From an uncultured Chloroflexota bacterium (GTDB lineage: Bacteria > Chloroflexota > Limnocylindria > Limnocylindrales > CSP1-4): a DNA stretch of 64,000 bases. Where the stretch lies: contig CAIJPD010000018.1 in assembly GCA_903822495.1 (NCBI GenBank), forward strand, positions 186,001-250,000, given 5' to 3'. Shown in pieces: positions 36,432-45,308 of the stretch. The notes below the pieces were generated by a model, which saw only the letters and a list, made by a program, of their open reading frames with translations, did not search any database and had not been told where the DNA came from. Numbering within the stretch: the first letter of the stretch is position 1; the number at the start of each line of letters is the position of its first letter. The translations under genes were made by a program, and so were the position numbers.

Positions 36432-37820
36432 TCAACCGGGGTTGAGCGTCTCGTGGATCGCGGAGGCGGCACGCTTGCCGGCACCCGCCGCGAGGATGAC
36501 CGTGGCCGCCCCGGAGACCGCGTCGCCGCCGGCGAAGACCAGCGAGCGCGACGTGGATCCGGTCCGCTCGTCGGCCACGATGCAGCCACTCGGCGTGGTG
36601 GACAGGCCCGCGGTGGTTCGCGTCAGCATGGGGTTCGGCGTGGTGCCGATGGCCAGGACGACGTTGTCGACCGGGATGACGAACTCGCTGTCGGGGATCG
36701 CCACCGGTCGGGCTCGGCCGGACTTGTCCGGCTCACCAAGGACCATCCGCTGGCAGCGAAGGCCGGAGACGCGCCCGTTCCCGTCGTCGATGATCTCGAG
36801 CGGGTTGGTCAGCCAGTGGAACTCGACGCCCTCTTCCTTCGCGTGGTGGTACTCCTCCTCGCGGGCGGACATCTCGGTCTCGCTCCGCCGGTAGATGACC
36901 ATCGCCTTGGAGGCGCCCATGCGCATCGCCGTCCGGACGGCGTCCATGGCCGTGTTGCCCGCACCCACGATCGCCACGGACTCGCCGTGCGCCACGGGGG
37001 TGTCCGCGTCCGCGCTGTAGCCGCGCATCAGGTTGACGCGGGTCAGGTACTCGTTGGCCGAGTAGACGCCGACCAGGTTCTCACCCGGGATGCCCAGGAA
37101 CTGCGGCAGGCCCGCACCGGTCCCGATGAAGACGGCCGAGTAGCCCATCTTCGTGGTGAGCTGATCCAGCGAGAGCGTGCGGCCGATGATGACGTTGCAC
37201 TCGATCTTCACACCCAGGTCCGTGAGGAGCGAGATCTCCCAGTCCAGGATGTCCTTGGGGAGCCGGAACTCCGGGATGCCGTAGCGGAGCACGCCGCCCG
37301 GCGCGTGGAGTGCCTCGTAGATCGTGACGGAGTAGCCCAGCCGAGCCAGCTCGCCGGCACACACCAGGCCGGCGGGGCCCGAGCCGATGATGGCGACCTT
37401 CTCGGTCCGGGTGATCTGGGGCTTGGCCTCTTGGGTCTGCGTCCGCTCCCAGTCGGCGACGAAGCGCTCGAGGTGGCCGATGGCGACCGGGTTGAAGCGT
37501 CCGGCCAGGCTGCAGCGCGCCTCGCACTGGTTCTCCTGCGCGCAGACGCGTCCGCACACGGAGGCGAGCGGGTTGGCCGAGCGGAGGAGCCTGGATGCGC
37601 CCTGCATGTCGCCCAGGGCGACCGCATGGATGAACTGCGGGATGGGCACGCCCACCGGGCAGCCGGTCACGCAGATCGGGTCCTGGCAGCGCAGGCAGCG
37701 CTCGGCCTCGAACCGCGCGTGGTCCTCGGTGTAGCCCTCGTTGACTTCGAGGAAGTTGTGTGCCCGCATCCCCGCCACCTGGGTGGGCATGGGCGTCTTG
37801 TCAAATCGCTTGACTGGCAT
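36432..37820 (-). CDS. nfnB: NfnB/SudA-type NADPH oxidoreductase subunit (GltD-like)
   Basis: A 462-residue flavoprotein of the GltD family, the large subunit of NfnAB (NADH-dependent reduced ferredoxin:NADP+ oxidoreductase) or SudAB. The N-terminal Fe-S domain has CLRCQDPICVTGCP and CGRVCAQENQCEARC; FAD (IGSGPAGLVCAGE) and NAD(P) (VAIVGAGNTAMDAV) loops follow. The ATG at 37820 begins MPVKRFDKTPMP, and lies 1 nt after the nfnA stop. It closes the por-nfn operon. In bifurcating Nfn this subunit holds the b-FAD that splits NADPH electrons; whether this pair bifurcates is inference. Confidence 0.88.
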   Translation of the reverse strand: MPVKRFDKTPMPTQVAGMRAHNFLEVNEGYTEDHARFEAERCLRCQDPICVTGCPVGVPIPQFIHAVALGDMQGASRLLRSANPLASVCGRVCAQENQCEARCSLAGRFNPVAIGHLERFVADWERTQTQEAKPQITRTEKVAIIGSGPAGLVCAGELARLGYSVTIYEALHAPGGVLRYGIPEFRLPKDILDWEISLLTDLGVKIECNVIIGRTLSLDQLTTKMGYSAVFIGTGAGLPQFLGIPGENLVGVYSANEYLTRVNLMRGYSADADTPVAHGESVAIVGAGNTAMDAVRTAMRMGASKAMVIYRRSETEMSAREEEYHHAKEEGVEFHWLTNPLEIIDDGNGRVSGLRCQRMVLGEPDKSGRARPVAIPDSEFVIPVDNVVLAIGTTPNPMLTRTTAGLSTTPSGCIVADERTGSTSRSLVFAGGDAVSGAATVILAAGAGKRAASAIHETLNPG

Positions 37821-37821
37821 C

Positions 37822-38670
37822 TCAGACCGCCTCGGCCGTGGCGCACGCCAGCCGTTCGGCGGCGGCCTTTTCCTGTTCCGCGTACGCCTTGTTGCGGCGC
37901 ATCGCGAGGTCAAAGTCAACCAGCTGGGCGTCGAAGACCGGCCCGTCGATGCAGGCAAACTGCGACTTGCCGTCCACGATGACGCGGCAGCCGCCGCACA
38001 TCCCGGTGCCATCGACCATGAGCGGGTCCATCGAGACCATCGTCTTGATGCCCGATTCCTTGGTGGTGGCGGCGATCGCCCGCATCATGGCCATCGGCCC
38101 GATCGCGATCACGCGGTCCGGGCGTCCCGGGCCCTGTCCCTCGATCAGCTGGGCGAGACGCTGGGTCACGAAGCCCTTCATCCCGGCCGAGCCATCGTCC
38201 GTGCAGATCTCGACGTTGTCGGCCACGCCCAGGAGCTCGTTGGTCATGATCAGGAGATCCTGGTTCCGGGCCCCGACGATCGCCGTCGCCGTGTTGCCCT
38301 TGGCGTGGATCTCGCGCATGAGGCAGAGGAGCGCCGCCGCGCCGAACCCGCCGCCGACGCCCACCACGTGGGCCCCGCCGTCGGGGATCTCGATGGGGCT
38401 GCCCAGCGGGCCGGCCACGTCGAGGATCTCGTCGCCGACGTCAAGCGCATCCACCCGACGGGTGGTGGCGCCCACGGCCTGGACGACGATCGTGATGGTG
38501 CCCGCCTCGCGGTCGTAGTCCGCGATGGTCACCGGGATCCGCTCCCCGTCCTTGTGGACGCGGAGCATGACGAACTGGCCGGCCTGGGCGGATTCCGCGA
38601 TGAGGCGGTTGTCCAGGACGAACATCTTGGTGACCGGCGTGAGCTGCCGTGTCTCGACGATCCGTGACAT
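37822..38670 (-). CDS. nfnA: NfnA/SudB-type ferredoxin:NAD(P) oxidoreductase subunit
   Basis: A 282-residue FNR-like flavoprotein with a C-terminal [2Fe-2S] site. Visible are the FAD region (GQFVMLRV), the NAD-binding HVVGVGGGFGAAALL, and the cysteine set MCGGCRVIV...FACIDGPVFDA characteristic of NfnA/SudB. It forms a heterodimer with NfnB, exchanging electrons between NADH, NADPH and ferredoxin. Only 2 nt separate its start from the porAB stop and 1 nt its stop from nfnB, so the four genes are one operon, placing it at the outlet of ferredoxin reduced by pyruvate oxidation. Confidence 0.9.
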   Translation of the reverse strand: MSRIVETRQLTPVTKMFVLDNRLIAESAQAGQFVMLRVHKDGERIPVTIADYDREAGTITIVVQAVGATTRRVDALDVGDEILDVAGPLGSPIEIPDGGAHVVGVGGGFGAAALLCLMREIHAKGNTATAIVGARNQDLLIMTNELLGVADNVEICTDDGSAGMKGFVTQRLAQLIEGQGPGRPDRVIAIGPMAMMRAIAATTKESGIKTMVSMDPLMVDGTGMCGGCRVIVDGKSQFACIDGPVFDAQLVDFDLAMRRNKAYAEQEKAAAERLACATAEAV

Positions 38671-38672
38671 GC

Positions 38673-40988
38673 CTACAGCTCCGGGTTGGCGTGCATCGCC
38701 TTGAGACGGCTCCACCGCCGGTCCACCTCGGCCTGCAGCCGAAGCTCCAGCTCCGAGTTGCCGTCCGTGAGGAGATGGCGGGTCTTGCCCATCTGCTTCA
38801 GCCAGTCGGTGGCGGGGCGCCGCCGGCCCATCGCGTCGGGGTCGTACGTGATGGTGGTGTGGCCGTGATCCACCTCGTAGAGGGGGAAGAAGCACGTGTC
38901 GATGGCGGCCTGGAGCACCGGCGCGGCGCCGTCATCGGGGGTGCGCCAGTTGAGCGGGCAGAAGCTGAGGATCTTCCCGTAGACCAGGCCCTCGCGCTTG
39001 GCGTAGTACTGGGCCTTGGCGACCTTGCGCATCAGGTCCTCGGGGAAGCCCTCGCTCGCCGTGAAGACGTACGGGACATTGCAGGCCGCGAAGATCTGCG
39101 CCGTGTCCTTGTGGTGATAGCGCTTCCCGCTGTCGACCTTCCCGATCTCGCTGGTGGAGGTCCGGTTGCCGATCGGGGTGGAGTAGGACAGCTGGGCGCC
39201 CGTGTTCATGTAGCCCTGGTTGTCGTACTCCAGGATCATCATCTTGTGGTTGCGGTGGGCCGCGCCCAGTGCCGCGCCCATGCCGATGTCCATCCCGCCG
39301 TCGCCGGACACCATCACGAAGGTGGGATCCTCGACGGGCTTGGGCAGCTCGCCGCGGCGGACCCGCTCCCAGTACATCTCGACCAGCCCGGACAGCGTCG
39401 CCGCGCCGTTCTGGAAGAGGTTGTGCACGTAGTTGACGCGGTGGGCCGTGGCCGGGTAGCCGGTGGTGGTGACCATGGCGCAGCCGGTCTGGAAGAGCAT
39501 GACCACGTCGCCTTCCAGCACGCGGCCGACCTGGTGCAGGGTGGGCACGATGCCGCAGCCCGGGCAGGCGCCATGGCCGGGGGCCAGGCGGCTGGGGACC
39601 TTGGTCATCTCCCAGACGGGTGCCAGCTCCACCGAGAGGGCGCCGGTCACGGGGTCCTTGTTGACCATCGCCATGCCGCGCGGGATGTCCTTGCCGGTGA
39701 TCGGCGGCAGGCCCACCGGGCCCACGCGCGTGGCCACGCCGGCCGTGGCGCCGTGATAGGCGAATGCCTCGGCGACCTTGCCCGCCTGGGCCGTGTCGAT
39801 GGCCAGCTGGATGAATGTCTGGGCGTCCGAGGCGCGGAAGTCCTTGCCGCCCAGCCCGTAGATCCGGGAGGCGACGACGGTCTCGTTGGCCTTGTCCTGC
39901 TGGATGGCGGCGCGGACCTCGAGCGACAGGTTGCCGCCGTCGGCACCGTACGAATCGGCGCGGTCGCCGATCGTCGCGGCCTTGACGTTGCGCAGCGCGG
40001 CGCGGAACTCGTGGGTGGGGAACGGGCGCAGGACGTTCGGCGAGATGACGCCGACCTTCTCGCCCCGGTCGCGGAACAGGTCCACGGCCTCCTTGGCCGT
40101 CTCAGCCGCGGAGTTCATCAGGATGACGGCCGCGTCGGCACCCTCCATCCGGTACTCGTCGAGGAGCGGGTAGTGACGGCCGGTCAGGCCCTCCAGCTCG
40201 GTCAGCACCTCCGGGATGACCCGGCGGGCGGCCTCCATGGCCTCCCAGAGCTGGACCTTGTTGTTGATCAGGTCGGGGTCGTTCATGTACGGCCCGAACG
40301 TCGTGGGGTGGTCGAAGTCCAGCGGCGTCGGGAAATGCGGCCGCACGCCCAGGAACGCCTTGATGGGATCAAGGTCGTCGAAGATCTGGATCCGGCGCTT
40401 CTGGTGGCTGGTGAAGAAGCCGTCGTAGCAGACGATGACCGGCAGCCGCACGTCGGGGTGCTCCCCGATCTTCACCGCTGCGAAGTTCATGTCGTAGACG
40501 GCCTGCGGGTCGCGCGCCAGCAGGATGATCCAGCCGGTGTTGAGCGCGAAGTAGATGTCCGAGTGGTCGCCGCGGATATCGAGCGGTCCGGAGACCGTGC
40601 GGGCGGCGATGTTGAGCACCATGGGCACGCGCGTCCCGGCCTGGACCGGCAGCTGCTCCAGCGAGTAGAGCAGGCCCTGCGAGCTGGTCGCGTTCAGCAC
40701 CCGGCCGCCGCCCAGCGCCGCGCCGTAGCAGATGCCGGCCGCGCCGTGCTCGCCGTCGCCGGCGATCATCACGATCTCGTGGTCGCCGTCCGCGTGCATC
40801 TTCGAGAGGCTCTCGGCGACCTCCGTCGACGGCGTGATCGGGAAGTAGCCCATCACGTGGAAGCCCACGTCCCGGGCAGCCAGGGCCGCGGCCTCGTTGC
40901 CGCTCCGGAAGTCCATCTTCTGGCGGGCGCTGCCGCGCGGCGGGAGTCCGGCCGCGGTCGGCTCGGCCTCGCGCATCTCGGTCGTCAT
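38673..40988 (-). CDS. porAB: pyruvate/2-oxoacid:ferredoxin oxidoreductase, fused alpha-beta subunit
   Basis: A 771-residue fusion of PorA (residues ~1-430) and PorB (~460-771). The alpha part opens with GNEAAALAARDVGFHVMGYFPITP, matching PorA (written here only as its known region) and holds GDHSDIY. The beta part has the cluster cysteines in HGACPGCGIV and the thiamine motif GDGGMDIGMG...LEYDNQGYMNTG. It would oxidise a 2-oxoacid to acyl-CoA, passing electrons to ferredoxin. The ATG at 40988 precedes MTTEMREAEP; it begins 10 nt after porGD. Pyruvate is the likeliest substrate, but a 2-ketoisovalerate or 2-oxoglutarate enzyme is not excluded. Confidence 0.92.
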   Translation of the reverse strand: MTTEMREAEPTAAGLPPRGSARQKMDFRSGNEAAALAARDVGFHVMGYFPITPSTEVAESLSKMHADGDHEIVMIAGDGEHGAAGICYGAALGGGRVLNATSSQGLLYSLEQLPVQAGTRVPMVLNIAARTVSGPLDIRGDHSDIYFALNTGWIILLARDPQAVYDMNFAAVKIGEHPDVRLPVIVCYDGFFTSHQKRRIQIFDDLDPIKAFLGVRPHFPTPLDFDHPTTFGPYMNDPDLINNKVQLWEAMEAARRVIPEVLTELEGLTGRHYPLLDEYRMEGADAAVILMNSAAETAKEAVDLFRDRGEKVGVISPNVLRPFPTHEFRAALRNVKAATIGDRADSYGADGGNLSLEVRAAIQQDKANETVVASRIYGLGGKDFRASDAQTFIQLAIDTAQAGKVAEAFAYHGATAGVATRVGPVGLPPITGKDIPRGMAMVNKDPVTGALSVELAPVWEMTKVPSRLAPGHGACPGCGIVPTLHQVGRVLEGDVVMLFQTGCAMVTTTGYPATAHRVNYVHNLFQNGAATLSGLVEMYWERVRRGELPKPVEDPTFVMVSGDGGMDIGMGAALGAAHRNHKMMILEYDNQGYMNTGAQLSYSTPIGNRTSTSEIGKVDSGKRYHHKDTAQIFAACNVPYVFTASEGFPEDLMRKVAKAQYYAKREGLVYGKILSFCPLNWRTPDDGAAPVLQAAIDTCFFPLYEVDHGHTTITYDPDAMGRRRPATDWLKQMGKTRHLLTDGNSELELRLQAEVDRRWSRLKAMHANPEL

Positions 40989-40998
40989 GCGGGCTTCC

Positions 40999-42018
40999 TC
41001 ACTTGATGAATTCGGGGAAGAGCGGGACGCGCAGGGAGTCGGCCAGGCCGGGCGTCTCGGCGGTCTTCGCCAACGCTCCGGTGGGGCAGGACTCGACGCA
41101 GCGCAGGCAACCCTTGCAATAGCGGTAATCCACGCCCTGCAGCACGCGCAGGTACTTGGCGCCCGGCTCTCCGTCGCCCCAGACGAGGCACAGGTCCGGG
41201 CAGACGAGGTCACAGGTGCCGCAGTGCACACACTTCTCGGTGTCCAGGACGGGCATCCAGCCCACCCGCGACATGGAGAGGTCGTTCCAGAAGGTGCTGC
41301 CTGGCGCCATCACGATCCCGCCCTCGGGCTGGGTGGTGAAGCCCCAGGCGGGTTCGCTCCGCGCGGCCGGCAGGGCGCCGACCGCCTCGCCGATCCCGGT
41401 GACGACCTCCACCTCGGTCTGGCCGCGCCGGAAGGCACGATCATTGGAGGCGACGGCCTCGGGGTGCTTGCCCGCGAACTCCTCGGACAGCGCCTCGCGA
41501 ACGATCTCGGCGTCGAGGAACGGGAATGCCTCGCACAGGGTGCCCAGCAGGACCGCGTTGGGCCGCGACTTCTCCTGGAGGGCGATCACCCCGGCGTCCA
41601 CCCGGAAGACGCGGACGGTCTTGGGCAGGACCTTCAGCTCCGGGAGTGGCCCGGCGGGGGCGTTGAGGATCACCGTCCCGTCGGCCTTGATGCCGGCGAA
41701 GGTGGCCGGATTCCGGATCAGCGCCGCGTGGAAGACCACGAGGCAATCCGGCAGCTCGACCGGCTCGCTGGTGCGGATGGGCGCCTCGGAGGGCGTGAGG
41801 CGGACGAAGGAGCGGACCGGGGAGCCCTTCTTCTCCGAACCGTAGGACGAGAAGCTCGCCCCATTCAGGCCGAGACGCAGCACGGCGGCCGTGGCGAGGA
41901 TCTGACCGGCGCCATGCGCGCCCAGACCCCCGATCGACTCGAACCGAATCTCGAAGGTGGCTGCCGCATTCGGAAGGATGCCCGACGCCGACGGGCGCGA
42001 GACTGCTTGGGACGTCAT
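40999..42018 (-). CDS. porGD: 2-oxoacid:ferredoxin oxidoreductase, fused gamma-delta subunit
   Basis: A 339-residue fusion: the gamma domain (residues ~20-190, with GGLGAHGAGQILATAA and SYGSEKKGSPVRSF) and a delta ferredoxin domain with two 4Fe-4S motifs (CVHCGTCDLVCP, CKGCLRCVESCP). The delta part begins near GSTFWNDL. The ATG at 42018 is the first that leads into the domain. It is the first gene of the operon porGD-porAB-nfnA-nfnB. Together the two por proteins carry all four subunits of the classic heterotetramer in two polypeptides. Confidence 0.9.
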   Translation of the reverse strand: MTSQAVSRPSASGILPNAAATFEIRFESIGGLGAHGAGQILATAAVLRLGLNGASFSSYGSEKKGSPVRSFVRLTPSEAPIRTSEPVELPDCLVVFHAALIRNPATFAGIKADGTVILNAPAGPLPELKVLPKTVRVFRVDAGVIALQEKSRPNAVLLGTLCEAFPFLDAEIVREALSEEFAGKHPEAVASNDRAFRRGQTEVEVVTGIGEAVGALPAARSEPAWGFTTQPEGGIVMAPGSTFWNDLSMSRVGWMPVLDTEKCVHCGTCDLVCPDLCLVWGDGEPGAKYLRVLQGVDYRYCKGCLRCVESCPTGALAKTAETPGLADSLRVPLFPEFIK

Positions 42019-42101
42019 GGTGCGAGGATGTCCTCCAAGGCTTTTGGATCGGGAGTGGCGGGTGGCACGTAGTTCGGGGGCCGGTTGGCACATCGCCCGG
42101 A

Positions 42102-42121
42102 CGTGGTGCGACTACACCACG
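42102..42121 (-). terminator. 7-bp hairpin after the maturation protease gene
   Basis: CGTGGTG (42102-42108) pairs with CACCACG (42115-42121) over a 6-nt loop, 85 nt downstream of the HycI-like stop and 84 nt before porGD. It may end the upstream transcript. No T-run follows. Confidence 0.35.
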
Positions 42122-42205
42122 CCTGGGCACGCCCGGGGAGCGTCGGCGCAGGCGGGTTGATCCCCGCCGAGGACGGGGCCGAGGTGACGTGGTGGCGACT
42201 GGCGG

Positions 42206-42709
42206 TCAGCGGGGATCCGGCACGCGGATGCCGAGGATGCGCATGATCTCGGTGCCGATCGCCAGCGTGAAGCCCGGCAGGGCGGTTCGCACCGGGATGG
42301 AGAGCGGGACGCCGAAGCCGAACGAGCGGCCGCCGATCCCCACGAACGAGCCGGGGGGCAGGCAGCCACGGGCGGTCGAGATGCTGCGGATCCCCTCGTC
42401 GATCCTGGCCACGTGGGCCGAACGAGGAACCGGGCCATCCGACCGGTTGGCGAGATCAAGCAGGGAGACGGTGACGATGGCACCGGGCTCGACGTTGGCG
42501 GCGGTGTCGATGATGACGCAGGCCTCACCCTCGCCCAGATCGATGAGGTCGCTCACGTCGAGCAACTCGCGACGACGCACCTCGACCTGATCCAGCACCT
42601 GGCGCGGGAGCGTGGGCAGGAGGTGGGCGATGGCAATCAGCGGCGCGCCGTTGTCTCCCCGATCCGCATCACCGCAGACCAGGATTCGCAGGCTCGCCGC
42701 ATGGCTCAT
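42206..42709 (-). CDS. hydrogenase-maturation-protease-like protein (HycI/HyaD family)
   Basis: A 167-residue protein of the HycI/HybD maturation-protease fold. The N-terminal CGDADRGDNGAP matches the GxGNxxRGDDG motif whose aspartate/glutamate bind nickel. VIIDTAANVEPGAIV matches the second metal-ligand region (DA...PG), and SIPVRTALPGF resembles the conserved C-terminal LSPPV block. Members cut the tail of the [NiFe]-hydrogenase large subunit. No hydrogenase gene is in the window, so the target is elsewhere or the protein has another role. The ATG at 42709 opens the fold. Confidence 0.7.
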   Translation of the reverse strand: MSHAASLRILVCGDADRGDNGAPLIAIAHLLPTLPRQVLDQVEVRRRELLDVSDLIDLGEGEACVIIDTAANVEPGAIVTVSLLDLANRSDGPVPRSAHVARIDEGIRSISTARGCLPPGSFVGIGGRSFGFGVPLSIPVRTALPGFTLAIGTEIMRILGIRVPDPR

Positions 42710-43243
42710 CAGGTGCACTCCCGGGTGGTTCGACGGCGGTCCACGCCGCACGGGACGGTGCGGGAGAGGGTCAGTACGCAGCGACGCCCGGCATTCCCGA
42801 GCCGCCACCCCAGAACCGTACGTGCGCGCCCGCGGGAGGCGCGATTGCCGATCGGCCTGCCGTGGCCGTGCCGGAAGTCACCTGCCGGGCGGACCATCTC
42901 GAGGCCCCGGCCGCCGAGGCGGTCCCGTGGTCCCGAATCGATAGGCCATCCGGCCCTACCACGGGCCATGGGCTGAGACCAAGATTCCGCACAAGAAGGG
43001 CATCGGAGGGGACGCCCGATGCCCTTCTCGCTTTCCCTCCGTCCCCACTCCCCCACCTTCCCCTCCCGCCTTCGGCGCGCCCTCGGGCGGCCCCTTGGCG
43101 GGCGTGTCGCCTGACCGTGGAAACGACCTCCCGGCCGCGGACGGGGGCCGGCGTGGCCCACGGGAGTCGCGACGCGGCCCATGGGAGCACGAAGTGCGCG
43201 ACGGGAGACAGGGCCGTCCGCCAGGCGTCGGTCCGCGCCCGGG
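42710..43243. other. 534-nt gap with terminator hairpin
   Basis: Between the maturation-protease-like gene and the CoA transferase (both minus). It holds the 13-bp hairpin at 42994-43028, a pyrimidine-rich tract (about 43022-43072) and two copies of GGCCCAYGGGAG (43155-43166, 43176-43187). The frames I read are Arg/Pro/Ser-rich and unlike any family. A promoter for the protease gene should lie in the left part; none is clear. Confidence 0.55.
42994..43028. terminator. 13-bp hairpin terminator
   Basis: AGAAGGGCATCGG (42994-43006) pairs perfectly with 43016-43028 over a 9-nt loop. It lies 216 nt downstream of the CoA transferase stop and is the strongest stem in the gap. On the minus strand it is followed by a weak T/G run. 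It probably ends the CoA transferase transcript. Confidence 0.6.
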
Positions 43244-44518
43244 CTAGAGGAGGCCGCTGCGCCGGGCCTCGTCGCGGAGCCGTTCGCGGGCATCCGGGTG
43301 CGCCACCGCGATCAACGACAGGGCGCGCTCGCGCAGGCTCCGACCGTGCAGCTGAGCCACACCCCATTCGGTGACGATCGTCCGCGCATGGGCGCGCGTC
43401 GTCACCACCCCCGCGCCCTCGCGCAGCGACCCCACGATTCGCGATGCCGCGCCGCCGGACGCCGTTGATGGGAGGGCGATGATCACCCGACCCTCCGGGG
43501 CGAGGGAGGCGCCCCGGACGAAGTCGACTTGGCCGCCTACCCCGGAGTAGAGCCGATGGCCGATCGAATCCGACACGACCTGGCCGGACAGGTCGACCTC
43601 GATCGCCGAGTTGATCGCCGTCATCTTCCGGAAGGTACGGATGACCGCGGTGTCATTGGTGAAGTCGACCTGGCGCATCTCCACCATCGGATTATCCCGG
43701 GCAAACTCGTACAGGCGCGGGCTGCCCATCATGAACGCCGCCACGATCTTCCCCCGGTTGCGCTCCTTGCGCGAGCCGTTGATGACCCCGGCCTCCACGA
43801 GATCGACCACGCCGTCGGTGAACATCTCGGTGTGGACGCCCAGGTCCCTCTTGCCGGTGAGCGCCGCGCAGACCGCGCCCGGAATGCCGCCGATCCCCAA
43901 TTGGAGCGTCGCCCCGTCTTCGACCAGGTCCGCCACGTACTCGCCGATCCGCCGTTCGATCTCGCCGATCGGCACGGGCGGGTGGCTGTACGGGGGTGCG
44001 GGATCCACCTCGACGCCCAGGTCGATGTCGTCGACGTGGACGAAGCTCTCGCCCAGGGTCCGCGGCACCGCCGGGTTGAGCTGCGCGATCACCGTCCGGG
44101 CGGAGCGGATCGCCGCGTGCATCGCCTCGACCGAGGTGCCCAGCGAGCAGAAGCCGTGCGCGTCGGGCGGCGTCACGTTGATCAGCACGGCGTCGAGGGG
44201 CATCTCGCCCGACAGGAAGAGCTGCGGGATGTCGGACAGGAAGATCGGGACGTAGTCGGCGCGCCCCTCGTTGACGGCGGCCCGGGCATTCGGCCCGATG
44301 AACAGCGCGCGGTGCCGAAAGTGGGGCGCCATCTCGGGCGCCAGGTGCGGCGCAGGCCCCTCCGCGTGGAGGTGCGCGACAGTGACGCCGGTCAGCTCCG
44401 GCGCGCGGTCGACAAGGGCCTGAAGCAAGGTGCTCGGCGTGGCCGCCTGGCCGTGCAGGTAGATGGTGTCGCCCGAGCGGATGCCGGCCACGGCCTCCTG
44501 GGCGGAGACGATTCGCAC
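43244..44518 (-). CDS. acetyl-CoA hydrolase/4-hydroxybutyrate CoA-transferase family protein
   Basis: A 424-residue class I CoA transferase of the Cat1/Cat2 group. It has the GDTIYLHGQAATP start, GIGGIPGAV glycine loop and HTEMFTDGVVDL, whose glutamate forms the acyl-CoA thioester link in this family. The C-terminus has YSGVGGQVDFVRG and the TEWGVAQLHGRS block. It moves CoA between short-chain acids (acetate, succinate, butyrate or 4-hydroxybutyrate). In this window it could pass CoA from acetyl-CoA made by the por enzyme, but no operon link exists. Substrate is open. Confidence 0.9.
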   Translation of the reverse strand: MRIVSAQEAVAGIRSGDTIYLHGQAATPSTLLQALVDRAPELTGVTVAHLHAEGPAPHLAPEMAPHFRHRALFIGPNARAAVNEGRADYVPIFLSDIPQLFLSGEMPLDAVLINVTPPDAHGFCSLGTSVEAMHAAIRSARTVIAQLNPAVPRTLGESFVHVDDIDLGVEVDPAPPYSHPPVPIGEIERRIGEYVADLVEDGATLQLGIGGIPGAVCAALTGKRDLGVHTEMFTDGVVDLVEAGVINGSRKERNRGKIVAAFMMGSPRLYEFARDNPMVEMRQVDFTNDTAVIRTFRKMTAINSAIEVDLSGQVVSDSIGHRLYSGVGGQVDFVRGASLAPEGRVIIALPSTASGGAASRIVGSLREGAGVVTTRAHARTIVTEWGVAQLHGRSLRERALSLIAVAHPDARERLRDEARRSGLL

Positions 44519-44642
44519 TGGGCCAGTCTAGGCCGTGGGCTGCGCGACGCCAGTGGGCCGGAACGCCGGAGTGCGGGGGCCGGAATGCGACGGATCGCGG
44601 GCCGGTCGGCCCGCGCCGCGCCGCCGCCGCACGGGCCCCGAT

Positions 44643-45308
44643 TCAGCCGCCGCGGTCGATCCGATGCTTGGCCACGAAGGCCGCCGCCTGCGCGCGACGC
44701 TCGAGGTTGAGCTTCGACAGGATCGAACTGACGTAGTTCTTCACGGTCTTGTCCGACAGGAAGATCTCGCTCGCGATCTCCTTGTTGGTCTTCCCCTCGG
44801 CCACCAGGAGGAGGATCTTCTGCTCCTGCGCGGTCAGCTGAGCCAGTTCGTCGGTGCGCGACCCCGTGGCGATCCGCCGGACCCGCTCCAGGACCTTCTC
44901 CGTCACGGCGGGATCAAGCAGCGACTCGCCGCGGCCGACGGCCTCCAGGGCGGCGACCAGATCCCGGGCGCGGACCTGCTTGAGCAGGTAGCCGCTGGCA
45001 CCGGCGACGATGGCGGACAGGACCGCCTCCTCGTCCGGGTAGGAGGTCAGCATCACGACGCGCGTCTCGGGCAGCTCCGCGCGGATCTCGCGGCAGGCCT
45101 CGATCCCGGAGCCATCGGGGAGCCGGACGTCCATGATCACGATGTCCGGCTGGAAGCGGCGTGCTGCCTCGATCGACTCCGCGACGGTCCCCGCCTCGGC
45201 AATCACGTGGAAGCCCTCGCGCCTGTCGAGGAGCGCGACGAGTCCCTGGCGCACCACCTCGTGGTCGTCCACCACGAGCAGGCGCAGGACGGGTTGAGCT
45301 TCGGTCAC
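44643..45308 (-). CDS. NarL/DevR-type response regulator
   Basis: A 221-residue response regulator. The receiver has the acidic pair in VVDDHE, the phosphoacceptor in IVIMDVRLPDGSG, the threonine in MLTSYPD and lysine in YLLKQVRA. The C-terminal LuxR-type helix-turn-helix contains NKEIASEIFLSDKTVKNYV. The layout and sequence resemble DevR/DosR. Its ATG overlaps the sensor kinase stop by 4 nt, so the pair is co-made. Likely binding sites for it lie in the divergent region upstream of the kinase (46588-46640). Confidence 0.93.
   Translation of the reverse strand: MTEAQPVLRLLVVDDHEVVRQGLVALLDRREGFHVIAEAGTVAESIEAARRFQPDIVIMDVRLPDGSGIEACREIRAELPETRVVMLTSYPDEEAVLSAIVAGASGYLLKQVRARDLVAALEAVGRGESLLDPAVTEKVLERVRRIATGSRTDELAQLTAQEQKILLLVAEGKTNKEIASEIFLSDKTVKNYVSSILSKLNLERRAQAAAFVAKHRIDRGG

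Noticed and set aside
38649-41006. 785-codon plus-strand frame
   Set aside because: Exactly opposite the porAB gene; composition is that of a shadow frame.
43022-43072. Pyrimidine-rich tract as a regulatory element
   Set aside because: Composition is striking but no motif or repeat structure supports a function.
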